Shown here in pieces: positions 56,352 to 64,000 of a stretch of DNA of 64,000 nucleotides. Location of the stretch: the NCBI RefSeq assembly GCF_029767755.1, contig NZ_JARUQS010000002.1, forward strand, positions 808 through 64,807. The letters run 5' to 3'. The notes beneath the pieces were generated by a model, which saw only the letters and a program-made list of their open reading frames with translations, had not been told where the DNA came from and did not search any database. A program made the translations under genes and the position numbers. Numbering within the stretch: position 1 is the stretch's first letter; each line of letters opens with the position of its first letter. This DNA comes from Thiomicrorhabdus sp. zzn3. Its GTDB lineage: Bacteria; Pseudomonadota; Gammaproteobacteria; Thiomicrospirales; Thiomicrospiraceae.

Positions 56352-57608
56352 ATGAATTTAAGCGATTTAAAAAAACAATCCGTCTCTTCTCTGCTAGATC
56401 TTGCCAACAGCATGGGGCTTGACAATGTCGCCCGTCAGCGCAAACAGGACATTATCTTCGCCATTCTTAAAGCCCATGCCAAGAAAGGAGAAGATATTTA
56501 CGGACAGGGCGTATTAGAAATCCTGCCAGACGGTTTCGGTTTCCTAAGAACCCCTGACGGTTCCTATCTGGCCGGCCCGGACGATCTGTATGTTTCTCCA
56601 AGTCAGATTCGCCGCTTCGGCCTTCGCAAAGGGGATACCATTCAAGGAAAGATCCGTCCCCCCAAAGACAATGAGCGCTATTTCGCTTTGCTTAAAGTTG
56701 AAAAAATCAACTTTGAAGAGCCGGAAGTGGCGCGCAAAAAGATCGCTTTCGAAAACCTGACGCCACTGCATGCTCAGGAACGTCTGAAGATGGAAATCGG
56801 CAACGGTAGTACCGAAGACATTACCCCGCGGATTATCGATATCGCCGCGCCTTTCGGTAAAGGGCAGCGTGGTTTGATCGTGGCTCCGCCAAAATCCGGT
56901 AAAACCGTTATCCTGCAACAGATGGCGCAGTCGATTGCCGAAAACTATCCGGATTCCTATCTGATCGTACTGCTGATCGACGAACGTCCGGAAGAGGTAA
57001 CGGAAATGGAACGTACCGTCCGCGGCGAAGTCATTTCATCCACCTTTGACGAACCGGCGGCGCGCCACGTACAGGTAGCCGAAATGGTTATCGAAAAAGC
57101 CAAACGTCTGGTCGAGCACAAAACCGATGTCATTATCCTGCTGGATTCCATCACCCGTCTGGCCCGTGCGTACAATACCGTGACCCCGGCTTCCGGTAAA
57201 ATTCTTTCCGGTGGTGTGGATGCCAATGCGTTGCACCGCCCAAAACGTTTCTTCGGTGCGGCACGTAATATCGAAGAAGGTGGCTCACTCACCATTATTG
57301 CCACCGCGCTGGTAGATACCGGATCGAAAATGGACGAAGTCATCTTCGAAGAGTTCAAAGGAACCGGTAACATGGAACTTCACCTGTCACGCAATATTGC
57401 AGAAAAACGTGTGTTCCCAGCCATCAACCTAGAGAAGTCCGGTACCCGTAAGGAAGAACTGCTCACTTCACCTGAAGAGCTACAAAACATCTGGATTCTA
57501 CGTCGTTTCCTACAATCCATGAATGAGGTTGAAGCGATTGAAACCCTGATTGACCAGATGAAGGTGACAAAAACCAATGCAGACCTGTTTGACGCCATGA
57601 AGCGTTAA
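56352..57608 (+). CDS. rho: Transcription termination factor Rho
   Basis: Hexameric RNA-dependent ATPase that releases transcripts. It has 418 residues, the usual size. An N-terminal RNA-binding helix bundle ([18 protein letters not shown]) is followed by a cold-shock-like domain ([14 protein letters not shown]). The ATPase has Walker A APPKSGKT near residue 178 and Walker [11 protein letters not shown]. The Q- and R-loop regions are intact ([20 protein letters not shown]). It follows trxA as in E. coli; the gap of 165 nt holds the trxA terminator. Confidence 0.98.
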   Translation: MNLSDLKKQSVSSLLDLANSMGLDNVARQRKQDIIFAILKAHAKKGEDIYGQGVLEILPDGFGFLRTPDGSYLAGPDDLYVSPSQIRRFGLRKGDTIQGKIRPPKDNERYFALLKVEKINFEEPEVARKKIAFENLTPLHAQERLKMEIGNGSTEDITPRIIDIAAPFGKGQRGLIVAPPKSGKTVILQQMAQSIAENYPDSYLIVLLIDERPEEVTEMERTVRGEVISSTFDEPAARHVQVAEMVIEKAKRLVEHKTDVIILLDSITRLARAYNTVTPASGKILSGGVDANALHRPKRFFGAARNIEEGGSLTIIATALVDTGSKMDEVIFEEFKGTGNMELHLSRNIAEKRVFPAINLEKSGTRKEELLTSPEELQNIWILRRFLQSMNEVEAIETLIDQMKVTKTNADLFDAMKR

Positions 57609-57617
57609 ACGGCTCCT

Positions 57618-57659
57618 GCGGCGACGTTGTTTGTAAACGCAGAGCATCGCCGCGGCTAT
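57618..57659 (+). terminator. rho terminator
   Basis: GCGGCGA (57618-57624) and TCGCCGC (57647-57653) form the outer stem, followed by GGCTATTTTT. Confidence 0.65.
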
Positions 57660-57707
57660 TTTTGCAACGATTTCAAACAGAAGCCGCAAATTAAATAAAA
57701 AAGAAAT

Positions 57708-57735
57708 TTGCATTTTGTTTTTTAATCACTATAAT
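57708..57735 (+). promoter_or_regulatory. Sigma70-type promoter of the L31 gene
   Basis: TTGCAT (57708-57713) and TATAAT (57730-57735) with a 16-nt spacer in an A+T-rich tract. The leader would be only about 30 nt. Confidence 0.6.
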
Positions 57736-57773
57736 TCACTTTCTTTGAAAATTAAACTTAATGGACCGTCATC

Positions 57774-58022
57774 ATGCAAGCAGACATTCATCCAGAATAT
57801 AATGAAGTCGTTTTCCAGGACATCTCTACTGGTGAAACGTTTCTGACTCGTTCGACCATTGAAAAAACTTCTGGCGACACAATTACTCTAGACGGTAAAG
57901 AATATCCGTTGATCCGTGTAGAAGTTTCAAGTGCTTCTCACCCTTTCTATACTGGTAAGCAAACACTTGTCGATACAGAAGGTCGTGTTGAGAAGTTCAA
58001 GCAAAAGTACGCTCGTCGATAA
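57774..58022 (+). CDS. rpmE2: Ribosomal protein L31 type B
   Basis: Large-subunit ribosomal protein of 82 residues. It starts [16 protein letters not shown] and has [12 protein letters not shown], characteristic of the type B (zinc-free) form. There is no CxxC pair and no cysteine at all, so it cannot bind zinc like type A L31. In many bacteria type B is a paralogue induced by zinc shortage; here its own sigma70-like promoter and strong terminator suggest steady expression. Whether a type A gene also exists cannot be seen here. Confidence 0.95.
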   Translation: MQADIHPEYNEVVFQDISTGETFLTRSTIEKTSGDTITLDGKEYPLIRVEVSSASHPFYTGKQTLVDTEGRVEKFKQKYARR

Positions 58023-58048
58023 GCGACATTTACCGCTTACTTTTAAGA

Positions 58049-58083
58049 AAGCGCTGTCTCCAAAAGGAACAGCGCTTTTTTTA
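58049..58083 (+). terminator. L31 gene terminator
   Basis: AAAGCGCTGT pairs with ACAGCGCTTT around an 11-nt loop and runs into seven T. Confidence 0.9.
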
Positions 58084-58196
58084 TGCCCAAATCTTATTCA
58101 AATCACCCATGGCCCTTTCCTTGCTTTCCTATTTTCACGGCTAACACCGCCTGAAACCCGTTTTTTTGAGTTGCAAACCTCGGTACAATTGGATTT

Positions 58197-59000
58197 ATGA
58201 CGACGCTAAGATTCACCTTACTGCTTTTAACCGGCCTGCTGTTTTCTCAACAGGCCTGGTCAGACGATTGCGCGCCTAAACATGAACTGACGTGGGTGAA
58301 GGCGCAATATGCTTTGAGCGGAGATACCTTAGTCATTCAAGACCAACGGGTACGCCTGAATGGGATTCACGCACCGCAAATCCCAAGAATCCACAAATTC
58401 AACACTCCCGGACAACCGCTGGCCAAGGAAGCGCAAACCTTTTTAAATAAATTACTGGCTAACAATGACCTTGAAGTGGGCGTTGAATACGACACCACTC
58501 AAGTAGACCGGTTTAACCGCCAGTTGGTTCACCTGTTTTTGAAAGACGGGACCAACGTCCAGCAAGAAATTCTGAAAAACGGCTACGCCATCGCCTTTAC
58601 CGATAACCAGAATTCCCTGCATGCACGCTGTTATTTTGAGGCCGAGCAGCAGGCCCGCCAAAACCGCTACCAACTTTGGGATCTGGCGCAAAAAAAACCG
58701 CAACTGCATTACCCCCTGGTCAACAGCAGCGAACTGCGCAAACAGGATGACGGTTTTCGCATTATTCGCGGCCAGGTAGAACGCGTCGAACAGCTGGGGA
58801 ATCATTATGTCATCAACCTCGATACCACCGGCATTCGCATTCCCAAACACTATTGGCAACGCTTCGACTTGGCCCAGCTAAAAGGCCTTCAGGGGAAAAT
58901 CATCGAGGTACGCGGCCTAGCCTACTACTATAAGGGAGCCATGTATATGATCATTGAACACCCGAATGCCATCGATCGTCTAAACCCTCTCAACCGTTAA
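58197..59000 (+). CDS. Exported SNase-fold (thermonuclease-like) protein with altered active site
   Basis: A 267-residue protein with a signal peptide (cleavage near AWS-DDC at residue 22). A staphylococcal-nuclease fold covers about 33-165: SGDTLV, RVRLNGIHAP and VDRFNRQLVHLFL. By alignment to SNase motifs, Asp43 and Arg53 match catalytic Asp21 and Arg35, but His58 replaces Asp40 (calcium ligand) and Gln61 replaces Glu43 (general base). The second Arg (SNase Arg87) is kept. Classic nuclease activity is therefore doubtful. About 90 residues of an OB-like C-terminal region follow. A CAGGCCTG copy encodes QQAW at the signal cleavage region. Confidence 0.75.
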   Translation: MTTLRFTLLLLTGLLFSQQAWSDDCAPKHELTWVKAQYALSGDTLVIQDQRVRLNGIHAPQIPRIHKFNTPGQPLAKEAQTFLNKLLANNDLEVGVEYDTTQVDRFNRQLVHLFLKDGTNVQQEILKNGYAIAFTDNQNSLHARCYFEAEQQARQNRYQLWDLAQKKPQLHYPLVNSSELRKQDDGFRIIRGQVERVEQLGNHYVINLDTTGIRIPKHYWQRFDLAQLKGLQGKIIEVRGLAYYYKGAMYMIIEHPNAIDRLNPLNR

Positions 59001-59172
59001 TCCAGATTTCAAATACTGGCAAAAGCCAACGCGCCTGGTGTTTTAGGTTTCCGATACGGACGCTTTCCGTTAAAATAACCGCTTTAACTGATTCATATTG
59101 CAAGAAAAGCCGCAGAGTCGCGACAAGCATCGAAAACGGGGCCGCGGCGGCGTCAGAAACAAAGGAACATTC

Positions 59173-60237
<1,065 letters not shown>

Positions 60238-60250
60238 TCAACCAATAATA

Positions 60251-60275
60251 AAAAACCGGCAAAAGCCGGTTTTTT
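60251..60275. terminator. Bidirectional terminator between hemE and the EAL-HDOD gene
   Basis: AAAAACCGGC, loop AAAA (partly stem), then GCCGGTTTTT: a symmetric stem with A-run and T-run serving both convergent genes. Confidence 0.9.
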
Positions 60276-60296
60276 ATTGCCTGTTCACCTGGCACC

Positions 60297-61502
60297 TTAT
60301 CCCAGTTCTACCTGTTCCGCAATACGCATAGCCTCAAGATAAAGCGTGGAAAGTTCGATACCGCTCAGCCCTGCTGGGCGTTTAAAATCGGTTCGACCTC
60401 TTTCGATCGCACACACCGTTTGCAACGCCATGCCAAGATTGCCTTCTTGCCCCAATAACGCGGCCTTAACATGTTGAGATAACTTCATTTGCTCCAACAA
60501 AATGGCCATCTCCGTATCCAGCACCGCTTCTAAGCTTGAAAACAGGCCCACGGTAAAATAGGTATCCGGTGAAAAATCCCGAATCCGAGAACCGACCAGC
60601 TCACAAAACTTCGCGCGTATAAACGCCGTTTTAAACAGCTCCAATGGCTTGTCGTCCACACCGGAAATGACCAGCATACTGGTCCAGCTTTTCAGGCGCT
60701 CCAAACCAAACTGCATCACGGCGTGATGAATGGAGCTGATTTCCTGATCGAACTTTGCACAGGAAGAGGCGAACTTGAGCAATTTATGACTCAAAGCCAC
60801 ATCGCGACTGATGAGATCAGAGAGCTTGCGCATATCGACATCGGGATCGTAAACACTGGCAAGAAGCTGCAAAACCCCTAATTTATTAGTCGGTAACCGT
60901 TTGCCTTCAATAATCTTCGGCTTGGCAAAGAAATACCCCTGAAAATAGTCAAACCCAAGACGCTTACAGAATTCGTACTGATCATTGCTCTCGACCTTCT
61001 CCGCCAACAGCTGAATTCCTTTGTCTTTGAGTTTGGCGGAGTGCTCAATCAATGGCTTGGGGCCGACCTGCATAATATCGACTTTAATGATATCTGCCAG
61101 CGCTTCCAACGGTTCAAGTTCGGGATTAAAGACATAATCGTCCAGCGCAATGACAAAGCCCATTTCACGCAGCGCTTCAATACTCTTTAACAGGTGGGGT
61201 GTGACTTTAACGTCTTCCAACACCTCAATGACCATCTGCTTTCGCGGAAAGAATGACTCATACTCCGGGCTCAACAGACTCTCGGTAAAGTTAATAAACG
61301 CTTTCCGATCACCAACAACATCTGTCAGCCCAATGTCGCCAAACGCATTCAGCATCACTTGCGCTGAAGCGCTATCGCCCCCCAGTATGACGGCTTGATT
61401 TTGCTCACGACTACCACGAAACAAAAGTTCGTAGGCAAACAGATTCATCTCGCGATCAAGAATCGGTTGTCGCCCGATAAACACATCCACCAAGCCGGAC
61501 AT
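60297..61502 (-). CDS. EAL-HDOD signalling protein
   Basis: A 401-residue cytoplasmic protein of the EAL-HDOD (YuxH/CdgJ) type. The N-terminal EAL-like domain (about 5-205) starts FIGRQPILDREMNLFAYELLFRG, where YELLFRG replaces the EAL motif; the second half reads ALDDYV and AEKVES and lacks most catalytic residues, so it is probably inactive. The C-terminal HDOD domain (about 210-390) includes ISRDVALSHKLLKFASS and a helix-rich tail. Relatives regulate motility and related behaviours without c-di-GMP turnover. Confidence 0.85.
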   Translation of the reverse strand: MSGLVDVFIGRQPILDREMNLFAYELLFRGSREQNQAVILGGDSASAQVMLNAFGDIGLTDVVGDRKAFINFTESLLSPEYESFFPRKQMVIEVLEDVKVTPHLLKSIEALREMGFVIALDDYVFNPELEPLEALADIIKVDIMQVGPKPLIEHSAKLKDKGIQLLAEKVESNDQYEFCKRLGFDYFQGYFFAKPKIIEGKRLPTNKLGVLQLLASVYDPDVDMRKLSDLISRDVALSHKLLKFASSCAKFDQEISSIHHAVMQFGLERLKSWTSMLVISGVDDKPLELFKTAFIRAKFCELVGSRIRDFSPDTYFTVGLFSSLEAVLDTEMAILLEQMKLSQHVKAALLGQEGNLGMALQTVCAIERGRTDFKRPAGLSGIELSTLYLEAMRIAEQVELG

Positions 61503-61524
61503 AACAATTTATCCTAAAGCGCCA

Positions 61525-61794
61525 TCAGATGGCTTTGAACTCTTCCGGCATATCAATGTCTTCGTCATTAAACAGAAACTTTTGCATCTCTTCCTGTAGA
61601 AAACTCCGCGCTTTCGGATCCAAACTGGAAAGGCGATACTCATTGATCAGAATCGTCTGTTGGGCTAACCACTGCTTCCAAGCCTCTTTTGAGACGTTTT
61701 CAAACACTTTTTGCCCCAATTCTCCTGGAAACGGTGGGAAATCCAACCCCTCCAACTCTTCGCCCATTTTTACGCACTTAACCATTCTTGCCAT
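61525..61794 (-). CDS. yggX: YggX family protein (Fe(II) trafficking / oxidative protection)
   Basis: An 89-residue protein implicated in iron trafficking and protection of Fe-S clusters in E. coli and Salmonella. The start [21 protein letters not shown] with its conserved Cys7 and the WKQWLAQQTILINEYRL block are diagnostic. It overlaps the end of mutY by 17 nt, the same order as in E. coli, consistent with a role near the Fe-S enzyme MutY. Confidence 0.95.
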   Translation of the reverse strand: MARMVKCVKMGEELEGLDFPPFPGELGQKVFENVSKEAWKQWLAQQTILINEYRLSSLDPKARSFLQEEMQKFLFNDEDIDMPEEFKAI

Positions 61795-62842
61795 ATTCTT
61801 TCTCCAGTTGTCCCAGTATTTTTTTGACCGGGGCAGGCAACCCTAATTGATCAGCCTGCTCAAGATGATGCCACGCCCCCTGCCATTCAGCCGGCGCCTC
61901 ACAAACGCGCTCCAGCTTCAAAGGTTCAATGTCCAAGTGATAATGGCTGAAGGTGTGGCGGAATTTGTCCCATTCTACCAAACTCTGCGAACCGGCATCC
62001 AGCGCAGTTGATATTGACGATTTTAAGGCCTCTATTAGCGCTTTCTGTGAGTCGTACTGCGGCAGACTCCATAGGCCGCCCCAAATACCTTTCTGAGGGC
62101 GCTGTTCCAACCATACCTGCTGTTGCTGATTGAGCATAATCAGCATCGCCGCTTGACGCACCGGCTTCTCCTTTTTGGGTTTGGAAAAAGGGAATTCACC
62201 AACCCGTTCTTGCTGCAAGGCCTGGCAACCAGAGGCTACTGGACAGCGAGCGCAATCAGGACGGCTGCGGGTACATAGGGTCGCCCCCAAATCCATAATC
62301 GCCTGTGTATAGTCCGCAAAGCGCTGCTGAGGCGTCAACTGATCCGCGACCTTCCACAGGTGATTTTCAACCGTTTTCTCCCCCGGCCAGCCTTCAACGG
62401 CAAAATAACGTGACAACACCCGCTTGACATTGCCATCCAAAATTGGAAAACGCTGCTGCAAGGCAATGGAGAGAATCGCCCCGGCCGTCGAACGCCCAAT
62501 ACCGGGCAAAGCCACCACTTCATCAAACGACTTAGGAAACTCACCGTCATGCTCCTGCATAATCAGCCGTGCCGCTTTATGCAGATTTCGGCCACGGGCG
62601 TAGTAGCCCAATCCGGACCAGTGCGCCAACACCTCATCTTGAGAGGCCTCGGCCAGCTCCAATAAGGTCGGAAAACGCTGCATAAACCGCTGGTAGTAGG
62701 GAATGACCGTTTGCACTTGGGTCTGTTGCAACATAATCTCTGAAACCCAGACTCGGTAAGGCGTAATCTGCTGCTGCCAAGGAAGGTCGTGACGACCAAA
62801 TTGGTCGAACCAGTGGAGAAGTTTCTCTGAAAATGCGTTCAT
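61778..62842 (-). CDS. mutY: A/G-specific adenine glycosylase
   Basis: Removes adenine mispaired with 8-oxoguanine. It has 354 residues. The catalytic Glu is in SEIMLQQTQ. The helix-hairpin-helix [13 protein letters not shown] and the catalytic Asp in [12 protein letters not shown] are present. The [4Fe-4S] ligands are in [17 protein letters not shown] (C-x6-C-x2-C-x5-C). The C-terminal 130 residues form the NUDIX-like 8-oxoG recognition domain. Divergent from trmB and overlapping yggX. Confidence 0.96.
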   Translation of the reverse strand: MNAFSEKLLHWFDQFGRHDLPWQQQITPYRVWVSEIMLQQTQVQTVIPYYQRFMQRFPTLLELAEASQDEVLAHWSGLGYYARGRNLHKAARLIMQEHDGEFPKSFDEVVALPGIGRSTAGAILSIALQQRFPILDGNVKRVLSRYFAVEGWPGEKTVENHLWKVADQLTPQQRFADYTQAIMDLGATLCTRSRPDCARCPVASGCQALQQERVGEFPFSKPKKEKPVRQAAMLIMLNQQQQVWLEQRPQKGIWGGLWSLPQYDSQKALIEALKSSISTALDAGSQSLVEWDKFRHTFSHYHLDIEPLKLERVCEAPAEWQGAWHHLEQADQLGLPAPVKKILGQLEKEYGKNG

Positions 62843-62957
62843 GCCGCCTATTTTAACTGATCAGCTACGCGCGCGAAGCTTAAGAATATCCAAGGAATCG
62901 CTAAATAAGATTAAGTATAATATTAACCTTTCCAATACATTTTTTACTTCTCTGCAG

Positions 62958-63677
62958 ATGAATCAGCCTAGCGATACTCCTACCCAAGAACTCCATCAAG
63001 AAAGCGAAAAGCGTCGGATCAAAAGCTTTGTCCTGCGACAGGGGCGCCTTTCCGCGTCACAGCAACGTGCCATCGATGAAAACTGGCCTAAATACGGCCT
63101 GACCATCGAACATGGACGACTCAACTTTGCTGAAGTGTTTGGCCGCGAAGCCCCGACCATTGTCGAGATCGGCTTTGGCATGGGGAAAAGTCTGGCAGAA
63201 ATGGCCGAAGCCAATCCGCAACAGAATTATATCGGCATTGAAGTACACCGCCCTGGTGTTGGCGCCCTGCTGAAACTGATCGAAGAAAAAGGCCTGACCA
63301 ACATCCGTATCTTTAATCATGATGCGATTGAGGTACTGGAACAGTGCATTCCCAAAAACAGTTTGGATGGGGTCTATCTGTTTTTTCCGGACCCATGGCA
63401 CAAGAAACGTCATCACAAACGCCGCATTGTCCAGCCGGCGTTTGCCAAAACCATTGCCAGCCACCTAAAACCGGGCGGACACTTTCATATGGCGACCGAC
63501 TGGGAAAATTATGCCGAACACATGATGGAAGTGATGAGCGCCGCGCCGGACTTCCGTAATACCCAAGCGCAAGGCGAATACACTCCGCGTCCGGATTACC
63601 GTCCACTGACCAAATTCGAGCAGCGCGGACAGCGCCTGGGGCATGGTGTCTGGGATCTGATTTTCGAAAAAATCTGA
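62958..63677 (+). CDS. trmB: tRNA (guanine-46-N7)-methyltransferase
   Basis: Methylates G46 in the variable loop of tRNA. It has 239 residues. The SAM-binding [15 protein letters not shown] and the [11 protein letters not shown] strand end are present, followed by the family's [16 protein letters not shown] chose the ATG at 62958 because the family's N-terminus is short; the upstream open part lies in the mutY gap and looks non-coding, though no strong ribosome-binding site precedes 62958. Divergent from mutY as in E. coli. The stop lies within a 20-bp palindrome. Confidence 0.93.
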   Translation: MNQPSDTPTQELHQESEKRRIKSFVLRQGRLSASQQRAIDENWPKYGLTIEHGRLNFAEVFGREAPTIVEIGFGMGKSLAEMAEANPQQNYIGIEVHRPGVGALLKLIEEKGLTNIRIFNHDAIEVLEQCIPKNSLDGVYLFFPDPWHKKRHHKRRIVQPAFAKTIASHLKPGGHFHMATDWENYAEHMMEVMSAAPDFRNTQAQGEYTPRPDYRPLTKFEQRGQRLGHGVWDLIFEKI

Positions 63678-63692
63678 CCAGGCCTGGTCAGA
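63673..63692. repeat. CAGGCCTG element, 20-bp perfect palindrome over the trmB stop
   Basis: The octamer (63679-63686) is the centre of TCTGACCAGGCCTGGTCAGA; the trmB TGA stop is part of it. Confidence 0.8.
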
Positions 63693-63734
63693 ACAGCCTT
63701 GTCATGGCGAGGCGCTATTCAATAATAGGACGCC

Positions 63735-64000
63735 TTATTTAAGACGGCTTAAATCGACCGTCCAATGCGGCTGATCCAGCGCTCCCTGATACAATAACGG
63801 CAGAATCACCCCCTTCAAAAAGGCAAACGACCTAGGCGGTTTCGTCAAGGTCAAACTGAGCGGTGCCTCTACCTGCAAGCGGTTCAAATCCACTTTGGCT
63901 TGGCCTTTGGCCTGCAAGCCTTGCGCTTTGACTTGAACTTTCTTGGCCAGATAGATGCCATTCGTCCATTTACCCTCCAGAATCAGCCTTTGATAAGGCC
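63735..64000 (-). CDS. AsmA-like protein, C-terminal fragment (5' end beyond window)
   Basis: The frame is open from the window end to a stop at 63735, giving the last 87 residues. The end (LKGVILPLLYQGALDQPHWT, then VDLSRLK) resembles the closing block of AsmA-family proteins, which are inner-membrane-anchored periplasmic proteins implicated in phospholipid transport and outer-membrane assembly. Only this end is visible, so family assignment is tentative. Confidence 0.5.
   Translation of the reverse strand, partial: PYQRLILEGKWTNGIYLAKKVQVKAQGLQAKGQAKVDLNRLQVEAPLSLTLTKPPRSFAFLKGVILPLLYQGALDQPHWTVDLSRLK

Overview
The window is a gene-dense chromosomal segment, about half G+C by eye, from a gammaproteobacterium. 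The best fit is a chemolithoautotrophic sulfur oxidiser of the Hydrogenovibrio / Thiomicrospira / Thiomicrorhabdus type. The evidence is gene order shared with E. coli (yibN-grxC-secB-gpsA beside gpmI, trxA-rho, mutY-yggX beside trmB), together with soxYZ, an [FeFe]-hydrogenase and a bifunctional ornithine-lipid synthase. The genus is inferred from gene content only. I saw no tRNA, rRNA, CRISPR array, prophage or insertion sequence.

Layout. 1-5.1 kb: tyrS (cut by the window start), class 1B-type pyrD, trmL, then a minus-strand run yibN-like, grxC, secB, gpsA. 5.2-9.1 kb: gpmI, cardiolipin synthase and an EEP-family phosphatase/nuclease. 9.2-15.3 kb: gltBD behind a good sigma70 promoter. 15.4-16.2 kb: soxYZ. 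16.6-18.8 kb: selD-mnmH, for selenouridine in tRNA. 19.0-21.6 kb: a small PD-(D/E)XK protein and an [FeFe]-hydrogenase with an extra C-terminal domain. 21.7-26.8 kb: Pit phosphate transporter with its PhoU-like partner, an SDR, a nitroreductase, a small membrane protein and malic enzyme. 26.8-36.1 kb: PAS-PAS-GGDEF-EAL protein, ChaN-like lipoprotein, MotAB-like pair, then a minus-strand operon of diguanylate cyclase, D-lactate dehydrogenase and S49 peptidase, and an orphan TRAP binding protein. 36.2-42.8 kb: DnaJ/CbpA, TonB receptor with a His-rich small protein, pgm, patatin-like phospholipase. 42.8-51.7 kb: a candidate structured RNA, a TlpA-like fusion, olsF, a PAS-containing chemoreceptor, a diguanylate cyclase and a rhodanese. 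51.7-64 kb: fetAB, uvrD, trxA, rho, rpmE type B, a degenerate nuclease, hemE, an EAL-HDOD protein, yggX, mutY, trmB and the C-terminus of an AsmA-like protein.

The most striking signal is not a gene. The palindromic octamer CAGGCCTG occurs 26 times in 64 kb, where about one is expected by chance. Its flanks fit an extended consensus close to TGAACAGGCCTGGTCAGTTT. Fifteen copies lie in the small intergenic fraction, mostly just 3' of genes. Three times two copies form inverted pairs that make terminator-like hairpins. Eleven copies lie inside genes and use all three reading frames. The pattern resembles DNA uptake sequences (Neisseria, Pasteurellaceae) or the cyanobacterial HIP1 octamer. I know of no description of this motif, and I could not search for one.
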